A stretch of 64,000 nt of DNA from positions 4,588,001 through 4,652,000 of the forward strand of contig LR134353.1 in the NCBI GenBank assembly GCA_900637135.1, in the 5' to 3' direction. Position 1 is the stretch's first letter. Every line of letters begins with the position of its first letter. Below the pieces are notes generated by a model. The model saw nothing but the letters and a program-made list of their open reading frames with translations, made no database searches and had not been told where the DNA came from. The translations under genes and the position numbers were made by a program. The stretch comes from Mycolicibacterium flavescens. Its GTDB lineage: Bacteria; Actinomycetota; Actinomycetes; Mycobacteriales; Mycobacteriaceae. This document shows, piece after piece, positions 44,593 to 53,071 of the stretch.

Positions 44593-45693
44593 CTAGCGCC
44601 CCCACCGTTGCGCCGCGGCAACGGCGCGACTCTCCATTGAGCGTACCCACCGCGGGTCGACGATCGGAGTCAATCCGCGACCTCGGACGTAATCGTCGAA
44701 GGCCTCCACCGTCGTCCACTTCGGGTTATAGCCGAGATCGTTGCGCATCCGCGATGTGTCCATCACTCTGCCATAACTGAGGTAGTTCAGCTGCTCACGA
44801 TCGAGTTCAGTGTAACGAGTCGCGCGCCTCAGCGAATCCACCGCCGCCAGCGCCGATCGCGGCACGGGCAACGCGATCCGGCCGGCCCTCCGGATCGCCT
44901 GGCTCATCATCACGATCCCGGACGCGCCGACGTTGTAGGTGCCCGCCTTGCCCGCCATCGTCGCGCGCTCTAGCGCCCCGAGCGCATCCTGCTCGTGCAG
45001 CAGCTGGAGCCGGGCGTCGTGTCCGATGACCGTCGGCACCACGGGGCCGGCGAGGTACCGCGACAGCGCGGTGTCCATGCCCGGCCCGATCATGTTGGCC
45101 AACCGCAGGATGGTCACCGCGATGTCGGGCCGACGACGCCCCAGCCCTCGCGCATAGCCCTCGATGTCGATGCTGTCGCGGGCGAAGCCCTCCCCCGGTG
45201 GCCGTCGCGCGCTGGTGTCCTCGGTGAACATCACCGGGTCGCGTGAGGTCGAGCCGTACACCTCCGACGTGGACTTGAGCACCACGCGCTGCACCGACGG
45301 TGCCTTCTGGCAGGCCGCGAACAGCTGGATCGCGCCCATCACGTTGAGTTCCTTGAGCGTCGCGCGGCCCCCGGAGCGAGGTGCGTAGGACGCCGCCGCG
45401 GCATGCACCACGGTGTCGACGTCACCGTTGCGGATGACCTTCGCGATGAAGGGATTGCGGATGTCGGCGCGGACGAACTCCGCGCGGCCCATCCGCCGCA
45501 GAAGGTCCTTGCTCGGAGTGATCGCGTCGACGGCGATCACATGGTTGATCAACGGGTTCTGCGCCAACCTGGCCGTCAGGTAGCCGCCGAGGAACCGGCA
45601 CGCCCCGGTGACCAGCACGACCTTCGGATACTGCACGGCGTCGCGCGGGTCAGCTCCGTTGACGTCTCCGTTGGCACGACCCTCGGAATCCAT
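44593..45693 (-). CDS. NAD-dependent epimerase/dehydratase-like protein (GalE2-like)
   Basis: 366 residues, extended SDR fold. The nucleotide-binding loop reads TGACRFLGG, so the middle glycine of GxxGxxG is Arg33. The catalytic YxxxK is absent (YARGL instead), although STSEVYGS is kept. Catalysis as a normal epimerase is doubtful; binding or regulatory functions are possible. The position next to bS22 and the acyltransferase gene matches galE2 (Rv0501). ATG 45693; the acyltransferase gene follows 37 bases later. Confidence 0.83.
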   Translation of the reverse strand: MDSEGRANGDVNGADPRDAVQYPKVVLVTGACRFLGGYLTARLAQNPLINHVIAVDAITPSKDLLRRMGRAEFVRADIRNPFIAKVIRNGDVDTVVHAAAASYAPRSGGRATLKELNVMGAIQLFAACQKAPSVQRVVLKSTSEVYGSTSRDPVMFTEDTSARRPPGEGFARDSIDIEGYARGLGRRRPDIAVTILRLANMIGPGMDTALSRYLAGPVVPTVIGHDARLQLLHEQDALGALERATMAGKAGTYNVGASGIVMMSQAIRRAGRIALPVPRSALAAVDSLRRATRYTELDREQLNYLSYGRVMDTSRMRNDLGYNPKWTTVEAFDDYVRGRGLTPIVDPRWVRSMESRAVAAAQRWGR

Positions 45694-45724
45694 GTCCGGT
45701 CAGCCTAGCGACGGCGGGCGGCGA

Positions 45725-45826
45725 TTACTTGCCGAGTTTTCTGCGTTGGACCCGGGTGCGACGAAGCAGCTTGCGGTGCTTCTTCTTCGACATGCGCTTG
45801 CGCCGCTTCTTGATGACTGAACCCAT
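45725..45826 (-). CDS. 30S ribosomal protein bS22 (33 residues)
   Basis: Starts [20 protein letters not shown] and ends RRKLGK: 33 residues, almost half Lys/Arg. This matches the actinobacterial AURKAIP1/COX24-domain protein (Rv0500B), identified in mycobacterial ribosome structures as bS22 near the decoding centre. GCGGAG ribosome site before the ATG. Located between the HTH protein gene and the epimerase gene, as in M. tuberculosis. Confidence 0.92.
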
Positions 45827-45957
45827 GAACTCCGCTACCTACGCCTTACCTGCCCGATGAGCATCGTTGACTGACCCGGCCACTTTACCGGGCTGTGCAG
45901 GTAACCGCGAAACGCGCCCAACGCCGGCGACGGTCACGCCGGGGAACGCGGAGGAGA

Positions 45958-46218
45958 TCAGCCTGCGTCGAAGTACGAGCTCTCCAACATGTCGTGAACA
46001 GCCTTCGCATGCACGCGGAACGAGCGGCCGACCCGGACGGCAGGCAGCTCGCCGTTGTGCACCAGCCGGTACACCGTCATCTTGCTGACCCGCATCAGGC
46101 TCGCCACCTCGGCGACGGTGAGGAATTGCGCCCGTGGCTGTTGACCGTCGGATCCGGAGTCCCGAGCCGACTTCCCACTGGCCGAATCCCGCGAGGATGG
46201 CCCGTTCATAGACGTCAT
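45958..46218 (-). CDS. excisionase/MerR-like helix-turn-helix protein (BldC-like)
   Basis: 86 residues. A disordered Ser-rich first third, then a winged HTH: FLTVAEVASLMRVSKMTVYR, LVHNGELPAVRVGRSFRV. Annotated as excisionase in databases, but with no prophage here it is a chromosomal regulator (Rv0500A). The AT-rich perfect palindrome upstream (46333-46349) is a candidate site. ATG at 46218; an internal ATG at codon 4 is possible. Confidence 0.88.
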   Translation of the reverse strand: MTSMNGPSSRDSASGKSARDSGSDGQQPRAQFLTVAEVASLMRVSKMTVYRLVHNGELPAVRVGRSFRVHAKAVHDMLESSYFDAG

Positions 46219-46332
46219 CGCAACCCAATCATTCAGGCACGGGCAGTTCCAGCGGCTTCCCCACCGCTGGCACCAACCCGTGCTTACACGAGGAGAATAG
46301 CGTGGCAGATGGTGTTACTGCGACGGGTGTGG

Positions 46333-46349
46333 GTAATTCAAAGAATTAC
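46333..46349. promoter_or_regulatory. perfect palindrome GTAATTC-AAA-GAATTAC at the proC / HTH gene boundary
   Basis: Seven-base perfect arms around AAA, all A/T-rich in a GC-rich genome, spanning the proC stop codon (46346) and 115 bases upstream of the HTH gene. It could be an operator for that HTH protein or part of its promoter. The stem is too AT-rich to be a good terminator. Confidence 0.45.
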
Positions 46350-47227
46350 TCAGATGTAATTCCGAGCTGCTCAGAGCGCTTTTTCGCGGCCTCGACCGCC
46401 CTGGCAACGGCCGCCCGCAGGCCGCCCCTCTCGAGTTCGCGCAGACCGGCCGCGGTGGTGCCGCCCGGCGAGGTGACCGTCGCGCGCAGTTGAGCGGGCG
46501 TGGTGTCCATTCCGGCACCCGACGGGCCGCCGGCGGCACCGCCCGCGGAGGCGGCCCGGTCGAGGCGATCCAGCAACATCGCGGCCGAACCCGCCATGGT
46601 CTGTGCGACGAGGTCGGTGGCCGCCGATCGCGACAGTCCGGCGTCGACGCCGGCGTCGACGAGCGCCTCGACCATCAGGAAGAAATAGGCCGGCCCCGAC
46701 CCGGAGATCGCGGTGACCGCGTCGAGTTGGGACTCGGGGACCGTGAGCACCCCGCCGACCGCGTCGAAGATCGCCGAGACCTCCTTCATCTGTTCGGGGG
46801 TGGCGAAGCGACCGGCCGACAGCGCGCTGACTCCCCCGCCGACGACCATCGGTGCGTTGGGCATGACGCGGATCACCGGCGCGCCGGCGGGCAGCTTGTT
46901 CTCGTAGTACTCGGTGGTGACGCCGGCCGCGACCGTCACGAAAACCTGTTCGGCCGTGTCACTTTCGGCATTGGTCGCCGCATCGACAATCTCGTCGACG
47001 AGCCCGGCCACGTCGGCCGGTTTGACGGCCACGATCACATAGCTCGCGTGGTCCACCGCGTTGGCCACCGTCGTCACCAGCACCGAATAGGTGTCGGCCA
47101 GGTACTGAGCCCGGTCCGAATCCTTCTCCGCCACCACCAGGTCCTTGACCTGCCGCCCGGCCCGCAGCAGCCCGGACAGCAGTGCCTCACCGATACTTCC
47201 ACCGCCGACGATCGCGATTCTGGCCAT
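46346..47227 (-). CDS. proC: pyrroline-5-carboxylate reductase
   Basis: 293 residues. The NADPH loop is VGGGSIGEAL; IVAVKP; the catalytic and dimer region is DAVTAISGSGPAYFFLMVEAL with TSPGGTTAAGL near the end. Reduces P5C to proline. A 15-20 residue Gly/Ala/Ser-rich insertion (DRAASAGGAAGGPSGAGMD) sits just before TSPGGTT and is not in the core family. ATG 47227. Followed by the HTH gene on the same strand. Confidence 0.94.
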   Translation of the reverse strand: MARIAIVGGGSIGEALLSGLLRAGRQVKDLVVAEKDSDRAQYLADTYSVLVTTVANAVDHASYVIVAVKPADVAGLVDEIVDAATNAESDTAEQVFVTVAAGVTTEYYENKLPAGAPVIRVMPNAPMVVGGGVSALSAGRFATPEQMKEVSAIFDAVGGVLTVPESQLDAVTAISGSGPAYFFLMVEALVDAGVDAGLSRSAATDLVAQTMAGSAAMLLDRLDRAASAGGAAGGPSGAGMDTTPAQLRATVTSPGGTTAAGLRELERGGLRAAVARAVEAAKKRSEQLGITSE

Positions 47228-47287
47228 GCCGGAAGCATGGCAGACGGTCGGGCACCGCGTGTGCGGCCACCCGCCGCGGCTTGCCGC

Positions 47288-48160
47288 CTATCCCTGCGGA
47301 ACCATCGCGAGTTGGCGGGTCTGCACGACGATGTGGCCCTCGCAGTCGACGACGATGTGGTCCTCGTCGAACCAGTCCTGGCCGATCTGCACGGTCGTGC
47401 AGAGCACGCGCAACCACCCGTCGGCCGGCCGGCTGCGCAGGTACGCCGTCAGCTGGACGGTGGGCGCCCAACCGAACCGGTTGACGCCGAACGTCACAGG
47501 AGCCGACACGTCGCCGCACAGCAGCGCGAAAAGCACGTCCGGGGCGACGCCCTTGGGTCGCACCCAGTACTCGATCACCGGCGGGCCGCCGTCGGACCGC
47601 GGTTCCATCGTGGTCAGCGAGGGCCGGATGTCGCAGCCGCGCGCGAGGTGCACGATGTCGGCCATCGGGTGGCCCTCACCGATGGGCTCGAGTCCGGGCG
47701 GCGGATCCGGTTGCATCAACGGGATCACGGGATTGACCGAGAGCAGCGGCGCCACATGATGTTCCGGCTCGCCGAGCGTGATCGCGGCCCGCACAGCGGT
47801 ATGGTCACCCTGGTTGAGTTCGACGTCGATCAGGCTGACGCGACGCCCGCGTTTGCGCACGGTCGTGACCACCTGCATCGGGCCCGGGTCGGGCGCCCAC
47901 AGGAAGTTTCCCGACACCGCGATCGGTTCCACGCCACCGCTCGCCTGATCCGCCGAGTCGTCTCCTGCGCTGCGCGCGTGGGCCGATCGTTGCAGCCCCC
48001 TGGAATGCTCCGTCCGCGCGGCGTTCGCGCACAGCGCGAGCATCGCTCCGCCGTGCACCTTCGGCCCGATCGTCCAATGTTCGTTCAGCTCACCGTGATA
48101 CACGCCGTCACCGGCGTGGGTGAGCGCCATGGCGTCGGTGAACAGGGTGGAGCCGGCCAT
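47288..48160 (-). CDS. acyl-CoA thioesterase-like (double hot-dog) protein
   Basis: 290 residues, starting MAGSTLFTDAMALTHAGDGV. A TesB-like tandem hot-dog: WTIGPKVHGGAMLALCANAA in the first half (position of the HGG) and GQDWFDEDHIVVDCEGHIVV in the second. An insertion rich in Ser/Ala (about 60-75) is unusual. The position between proC and the TIM-barrel gene matches Rv0499. Substrate unknown. Confidence 0.8.
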   Translation of the reverse strand: MAGSTLFTDAMALTHAGDGVYHGELNEHWTIGPKVHGGAMLALCANAARTEHSRGLQRSAHARSAGDDSADQASGGVEPIAVSGNFLWAPDPGPMQVVTTVRKRGRRVSLIDVELNQGDHTAVRAAITLGEPEHHVAPLLSVNPVIPLMQPDPPPGLEPIGEGHPMADIVHLARGCDIRPSLTTMEPRSDGGPPVIEYWVRPKGVAPDVLFALLCGDVSAPVTFGVNRFGWAPTVQLTAYLRSRPADGWLRVLCTTVQIGQDWFDEDHIVVDCEGHIVVQTRQLAMVPQG

Positions 48161-48206
48161 CTGGTGAATCCTTCTGGAAACGAGTTCGGAACGAGGTCAG
48201 GGGGTG

Positions 48207-49052
48207 TCAGCGCAGCAGGTGCCTGCGGGCGAACTGCAACGACTCGACCAGCAGCGCTTCGCGTTCGGCGGCGGTGCGCGCACCCGATGTGGTCACCTCA
48301 AGGATCACATGGCCGTTGAAGTCGCTTGCGGCCAGCATCTCGCACACCTCCACCGTCGGCTGAGTGCCGCGGCCGGGCACCAGATGCTCGTCGGTCGAGG
48401 CGCCGCTGCCGTCGCACAGGTGCAGGTGCACCAACCCCTCGCCCATGCGGCGCGCCATCTCGAGTGCGTCGGAGCCGGCGGTCGCGGTGTGCGACAGGTC
48501 GAGCGTGTAGTGGGCGTGGTCGCCGTCGAGCGGATCGTAGGACGGCGCGAACGCCGAGATGCCCGGGCCGGGCCTGCCGCCGCGTTTGCGCATGCGCTCG
48601 ATCGAGGTCTGACCCGCGCCGAAGAAGCGGTCGGCACGAAACGGGAACATGTTCTCGACGGCGACCATCACCTCGCTGGACTCCTCAAGCTCGGCCACCT
48701 GCTCGGAGAAGCCTTCGGCGTAGCGGCGCTGCCACCGGAAAGGCGGATGCACGACGACGGTCTGGGCGCCCAGTTGCTCGGCGGCGCGCACGCTGCGTTC
48801 GAGTTTCGGGATCGGGTTCGCACCCCACACCCGCTGGGAGATCAACAGGCACGGCGCGTGCACCGAGAGCACGGGCATTTCGTAACGCTTCGACAGCTGC
48901 TCGATGGCGTCGACATCTTGGCTCACCGTCTCCGCCCACACCATGAGCTCGACCCCGTCGTAGCCGAGCTTGGCTGCGTATTCGAAGGCCGCCTCGGTTC
49001 TCAGCGGGTAGACCGAGGCCGTCGACAGACCGACCTTAATGGCTGGACGCAC
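48207..49052 (-). CDS. xylose isomerase-like TIM-barrel protein (AP endonuclease 2 fold)
   Basis: 281 residues. Strand/loop patches typical of the fold: VGLSTASVYPL, YDGVELMVW, VLSVHAPCLL, TVVVHPPFR, VAVENMFPF, LDLSHTATAG, LVHLHLCDGSG and VILEVTTSG. The His, Glu and Asp residues at strand ends would bind metal. Could be a sugar epimerase/isomerase or a phosphodiester enzyme; equivalent to Rv0498, function unknown. Ends before the thioesterase gene on the same strand. Confidence 0.85.
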   Translation of the reverse strand: MRPAIKVGLSTASVYPLRTEAAFEYAAKLGYDGVELMVWAETVSQDVDAIEQLSKRYEMPVLSVHAPCLLISQRVWGANPIPKLERSVRAAEQLGAQTVVVHPPFRWQRRYAEGFSEQVAELEESSEVMVAVENMFPFRADRFFGAGQTSIERMRKRGGRPGPGISAFAPSYDPLDGDHAHYTLDLSHTATAGSDALEMARRMGEGLVHLHLCDGSGASTDEHLVPGRGTQPTVEVCEMLAASDFNGHVILEVTTSGARTAAEREALLVESLQFARRHLLR

Positions 49053-49067
49053 GGGTGATTGGGCGCC

Positions 49068-50231
49068 TCAAGCCGCCTGCATCAATGCCAGCGGCCCGAA
49101 TGTCACCATCGCGCCGACCGCGACGGCGATCAGTGTGCTGCCGATGTCCTCGGTCTTGCGGACCACGCGCACGCCGACCACCAGGCCAAGGATCACCAGC
49201 ACGCCCAGTACCAGCGCGACGATGCTGTTCCACTTCCACAGCTGGTCGAAGGCGATGAACAGCCCGGCGCCGAACGCGACCGCGACCACGCACTGCCCGA
49301 CGACCATCGCCCCGCGCAGGATCGACGACATCGCACCCGAACGCGGTGCGTCCTCCTCGTCGAGGTCGACGTCGGCCGGGCTCAGGTCGTCGTCCGGCCG
49401 GGCGACATCGTCGTCGACGTCGGGACCGCCGAACAGGGCGTCGTCGGGAGAACGCAGGTAGGACGGCCTGTCGTCGCGCTCATCGTCTTGCTTGGGCTCG
49501 GTCACGGCGACCGCCGCGTCGGCGGCCTCGTCCTCGTCGGCGTCCGGATCGGCCCAGTCGACGGGGTCCGGGCTCATCTCCTCGGCGCCGACCTGGGCAT
49601 CGCCGGGTTCTGCCGGTGCACTGCGACCGAGCATGCCGAAGCGTCGGCGCGCGAAGGCCGAGCGCCGCGGCGGGGCGAAGAAGTCGAGGTCCTCGTCGGC
49701 GTCGCGCTGCTCGATGTGGGTCTGGTAGTCGGAGACGGCATCGGCGTAGTCGGTGTCCTCGTCCGCACCGGCCGCGTCGCCAGCCTCGTCCTCGACGGCC
49801 TCGACCTCGGAAGTTTCGGTGTCGGAGGCCTCGAGAGGCTCGTCTTCGGGAACCTCGAGGGCTTCCTCCTCGACCGTCTCCTCGGTGTGGTCGACGGCGC
49901 CGTTGGCGGCAGCGGCCTCGGCAGTCTCGGCGGGGGCGGCCTCAGCGGTGTCGGTGGCGGGTTCGGCGTCCGCGGCCTCGGAGGGCGCGACGGGCTCGGT
50001 TTCGGCGGGGGCCTCGACCGTCGCGGCGGCCGAACGCCCCGTGGCGGGTGCGTCGTCGTCACGGATGATCGGGATCTCACCGGTCAGTTCGGCGACGGTC
50101 ACGGAGTCGGCGCCGCGGCGACGACGGCGCCGCCCGCCGACCGGCGGGGCACCGATCGTGCCGTTGCGCGCCAGCAACTCCGCGACCGAGATGGGACGCG
50201 TGTTGCTGTGGTCGTCTTCTGATCCTGTCAT
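49068..50231 (-). CDS. long acidic protein with C-terminal membrane helices (Rv0497-like)
   Basis: 387 residues. An N-terminal cytoplasmic region of about 290 residues is very rich in Asp, Glu, Ala and Thr. It includes a basic patch GGRRRRRRGAD near 33-42 and two copies of a SVAEL/TVAEL motif with surrounding sequence (about 15 and 45). Three helices follow in the last 90 residues (MVVGQCVVAVAFGAGLFIAF, IVALVLGVLVILGLVVGV, TLIAVAVGAMVTFGPLAL). The Thr-rich acidic region is a plausible Ser/Thr kinase target; that is inference. Confidence 0.8.
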   Translation of the reverse strand: MTGSEDDHSNTRPISVAELLARNGTIGAPPVGGRRRRRRGADSVTVAELTGEIPIIRDDDAPATGRSAAATVEAPAETEPVAPSEAADAEPATDTAEAAPAETAEAAAANGAVDHTEETVEEEALEVPEDEPLEASDTETSEVEAVEDEAGDAAGADEDTDYADAVSDYQTHIEQRDADEDLDFFAPPRRSAFARRRFGMLGRSAPAEPGDAQVGAEEMSPDPVDWADPDADEDEAADAAVAVTEPKQDDERDDRPSYLRSPDDALFGGPDVDDDVARPDDDLSPADVDLDEEDAPRSGAMSSILRGAMVVGQCVVAVAFGAGLFIAFDQLWKWNSIVALVLGVLVILGLVVGVRVVRKTEDIGSTLIAVAVGAMVTFGPLALMQAA

Positions 50232-50257
50232 CGTGTGTTGCCTTCGGGCCTCGTCAT

Positions 50258-51256
50258 CTATCGTCCAGCATTACGCACAAACGTCTGTACTGAGGCCGGA
50301 TTGTGGGTACCGCCGGCGAGACCGCTGCCATCGGCTTCGCTGTCGAGTCTCCGCAGAATCAGCCCCTCCCGCAACGCCCAGGGGCAGATGTCGACGCTCT
50401 CGACACCGAGGGCATTCATGCTCGCCTCGGCGACCAACGCTCCGGCCACGATCTGTGGCGCCCGATCGGCACTCACCCCTTCCAGTTCGGCACGGTCAGC
50501 CGCGGTCATCCTAGAGATGAAATTTATGAGCTGCCTTAAGCCGGTGGCGGTCAGCGTCCGTTTGACCCGCGGGCCGGCCCCCGAGGGCGCCGCGCCGGTC
50601 AGCCTGGCCAGCGACCGGAACGTCTTCGACGATGCGACCGCCAGGTCGGGAGCGCCGGCCTTGAGCATCTCGGCGCCGGCGTCGGCCAGCTCGGTGGCCA
50701 GCCAGTCGCGCAGCATCGCCACCCGCCGCCTGCCCGGCGGATCGTCGGGGAGCCACTCGCGGGTGAGCCGGCCCGCCCCGAGCGGAAGCGACAGCGCAAC
50801 CTCCGGCTCCTCGTCGACGCCGTTGGACAGTTCGAGCGAGCCGCCGCCGATGTCGATGTTGATGATCCGTCCGGCGCTCCAGCCGTACCACCGTCGCACC
50901 GCAAGAAACGTCAGCCGCGACTCGTCGACGCCTGCGAGCACGCGCAGCGCCACCCCCGTCTCGGCGAGAATCCGTGCGAGCAGTTCTTCGGAGTTCTTCG
51001 CGTCGCGCACCGCGGACGTGGCGAACGCCATCAGCTCCGCACAGCCGGAACTCGTGGCGATCTTGGCGAATTCGTCGATGGTGCCGATCAGCTTGTCGGC
51101 GCCTCTGCGGGTGATCTTGCCGTCACTGTCGATGGCCTCGGCGAGGCGCAGCGAGGCCTTGGTCGAACTCATCGGCGTCGGGTGCCCACCGCGTCGCGCG
51201 TCCACCACGAGAAGGTGAACGGTATTGCTGCCCACGTCGAGCACGCCTAATCGCAC
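50258..51256 (-). CDS. ppx: exopolyphosphatase (Ppx/GppA family)
   Basis: 332 residues from GTG. Short single-module Ppx: LGVLDVGSNTVHLLVVD (phosphate 1), TSAVRDAKN, and IDIGGGSLELS (phosphate 2). Lacks the C-terminal HD-like domain of long E. coli Ppx. Hydrolyses polyphosphate or pppGpp-type substrates, as Rv0496 does in M. tuberculosis. Divergent from the gene at 51290. Confidence 0.91.
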   Translation of the reverse strand: MRLGVLDVGSNTVHLLVVDARRGGHPTPMSSTKASLRLAEAIDSDGKITRRGADKLIGTIDEFAKIATSSGCAELMAFATSAVRDAKNSEELLARILAETGVALRVLAGVDESRLTFLAVRRWYGWSAGRIINIDIGGGSLELSNGVDEEPEVALSLPLGAGRLTREWLPDDPPGRRRVAMLRDWLATELADAGAEMLKAGAPDLAVASSKTFRSLARLTGAAPSGAGPRVKRTLTATGLRQLINFISRMTAADRAELEGVSADRAPQIVAGALVAEASMNALGVESVDICPWALREGLILRRLDSEADGSGLAGGTHNPASVQTFVRNAGR

Positions 51257-51289
51257 TCATCCAACTTAATGGGTCTACCGTTGAGAATT

Positions 51290-52066
51290 GTGACTGCACC
51301 GCACCCCGGAGAGGTCGAACTCGATTTCGCCCGTGAGTGGGTCGAGTTCTACGACCCCGACAATCCCGAGCACTTGATCGCCGCCGATCTGACGTGGTTG
51401 CTCTCGCGGTGGACCTGCGTGTTCGGTACCCCGGCGTGCCAGGGCACGGTGGAGGGACGCCCGGATGACGGGTGTTGTTCGCACGGGGCGTTCATGTCCG
51501 ACGACGACGACATCGCGCGCCTCGACGACGCGGTGAAGACGCTGACCGACGAGGATTGGCAGTTCCGCGAGAAGGGGCTCGGCAAAAAGGGCTACCTCGA
51601 GATGGACGAGTACGACGACAAGCCCAACCTGCGCACCCGGAAGCACAAGGGCGCCTGCATCTTCCTCAACCGGCCCGGTTTCGCGGGCGGTATCGGATGC
51701 GCACTGCACAGCAAGGCGCTCAAGCTCGGCGTCGAACCGCTGACCATGAAACCCGACGTGTGCTGGCAGCTGCCGATCCGTCGCACGCAGGAGTGGGTGG
51801 AACGACCCGACGGGACCGAGATCCTCAAGACGTGGATCACCGAGTACGACCGTCGCGGCTGGGGTGAAGGCGGTGCCGACCTGCACTGGTACTGCACCGG
51901 CGATCCGAACGCGCACGTCGGCAGCAGGCAGGTGTGGGAGTCCTACGGCCCCGAGCTGACCGAACTGCTCGGCGAGAAGGCGTACGCGGAGCTCGCGGCG
52001 ATGTGCAAGCGGCGCAGCGGATTAGGGCTCATCGCCGTGCACCCCGCCACCCGCCTGGCCGGATGA
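51290..52066 (+). CDS. conserved cysteine-containing protein (Rv0495c-like)
   Basis: 258 residues if the GTG giving VTAPHPGEVELDFAREW is used; an ATG at 51269 would leave only 12 bases to the divergent ppx start. Cysteines in WTCVFGTPACQG, DGCCSHG and GACIFLNRPGF, plus a later GIGCALHSKAL and VCWQLPIRR, resemble the iron-sulfur-type YkgJ/DUF3109 pattern, so a metal or cluster site is likely. Coupled to the next gene by ATGA. Function unknown. Confidence 0.82.
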   Translation: MTAPHPGEVELDFAREWVEFYDPDNPEHLIAADLTWLLSRWTCVFGTPACQGTVEGRPDDGCCSHGAFMSDDDDIARLDDAVKTLTDEDWQFREKGLGKKGYLEMDEYDDKPNLRTRKHKGACIFLNRPGFAGGIGCALHSKALKLGVEPLTMKPDVCWQLPIRRTQEWVERPDGTEILKTWITEYDRRGWGEGGADLHWYCTGDPNAHVGSRQVWESYGPELTELLGEKAYAELAAMCKRRSGLGLIAVHPATRLAG

Positions 52067-52377
52067 CCGAATCCTTGGGCGCCGCATCGCTGTTCCTGTT
52101 CCGGCTGATCCCGCCGCGACCGGATTTCGCCCAGACCATGACGCCCGCCGAGGAGCAGGCGATGGCGGCGCATCAGGAGTACTGGGAGCAACTGTTGGCG
52201 CAGGGCCGCGTCGTCGTCTACGGCCCGGTCGCCGATCCCGAAGGCGTTTGGGGGCTGGGCGTGCTGCGTGCCGACGATCGCGCCGAGGTGCTCGCGATCG
52301 CCCAGCGTGACCCGTCGGTCACAGCCGGTGTCAACACGTTCGACCTCCTCGAGATCATGGGCGGCACTACCGGTTAG
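52063..52377 (+). CDS. YCII-related domain protein
   Basis: 104 residues, starting MTESLGAASLFLFRLIPPRP. Ferredoxin-like dimer fold of the YciI family: MTPAEEQAMAAHQEYWEQLL, then VVVYGPVADPEGVWGLGVL. YciI proteins carry a catalytic or binding His-Asp pair; a His is present in AAHQEYW. Start overlaps the previous stop (ATGA). Ends seven bases before convergent regX3. Confidence 0.83.
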   Translation: MTESLGAASLFLFRLIPPRPDFAQTMTPAEEQAMAAHQEYWEQLLAQGRVVVYGPVADPEGVWGLGVLRADDRAEVLAIAQRDPSVTAGVNTFDLLEIMGGTTG

Positions 52378-52384
52378 ACCGGCG

Positions 52385-53071
52385 TCAGCCCTCGAGTTTG
52401 TAGCCCAGGCCGCGGACGGTGACCAGATGTACCGGATTGGCCGGATCGGCCTCGATCTTGGACCGCAACCGCTTCACATGGACGTCAAGGGTTTTGGTGT
52501 CGCCGACGTAATCGGCACCCCACACGCGGTCGATGAGCTGGCCGCGGGTCAATACCCGGCCGCTGTTGCGCATCAGGTACTCGAGCAGGTCGAACTCCTT
52601 GAGCGGCATCGTGACCGGCTGTCCGTTCACCGAGACCACATGGCGCTCGACGTCCATTCGGACGGGCCCGGCCTCGAGCACGCCGTCACCGATCCCGGGG
52701 TCGTCGTTCTCGGCGCCGCGCCGCAACACCGCGCGGATACGAGCGATCAGCTCGCGGGCTGAGTATGGCTTGGTGACGTAGTCGTCGGCGCCGAGTTCGA
52801 GCCCGACGACCTTGTCGATCTCGCTGTCGCGGGCCGTCACCATGATGACTGGAACGCTTGAGCGCGAACGCAATTGACGACACACATCCGTACCGCTCAT
52901 GCCGGGAAGCATCAGGTCGAGCAGCACGATGTCGGCGCCGGAGCGCTCGAACTCGGCCAAGGCCGCGGGCCCGTCGGTGACGACGGTGGCCTCGAAGCCC
53001 TCTTTGCGAAGAAGAAAGGCCAGGGGATCAGCCAAGGACTCCTCGTCCTCCACGATCAGCACACTGGTCAT
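52385..53071 (-). CDS. regX3: response regulator RegX3
   Basis: 228 residues, OmpR/PhoB family. Receiver domain with acidic pocket Glu8-Asp9, phospho-acceptor Asp52 (LLDLMLPG) and Lys101 (VTKPYSA). The C-terminal winged helix is at about 130-227 (LKEFDLLEYLMRNSGRVLTR, TLDVHVKRLRSKIE). Controls phosphate-starvation genes in mycobacteria. The ATG overlaps the senX3 stop by four bases (ATGA), so there is no spacer between kinase and regulator here. Confidence 0.95.
   Translation of the reverse strand: MTSVLIVEDEESLADPLAFLLRKEGFEATVVTDGPAALAEFERSGADIVLLDLMLPGMSGTDVCRQLRSRSSVPVIMVTARDSEIDKVVGLELGADDYVTKPYSARELIARIRAVLRRGAENDDPGIGDGVLEAGPVRMDVERHVVSVNGQPVTMPLKEFDLLEYLMRNSGRVLTRGQLIDRVWGADYVGDTKTLDVHVKRLRSKIEADPANPVHLVTVRGLGYKLEG

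Noticed and set aside
45958..46218. Phage excisionase indicating a prophage
   Set aside because: No integrase, attachment repeat or phage gene nearby; the gene sits in a conserved chromosomal block.
46302..46493. Plus-strand 63-codon ORF with a good GAGGAG ribosome site
   Set aside because: Most of it is antisense to the 3' end of proC and no domain or conservation is visible; the ribosome-site match alone is not enough.
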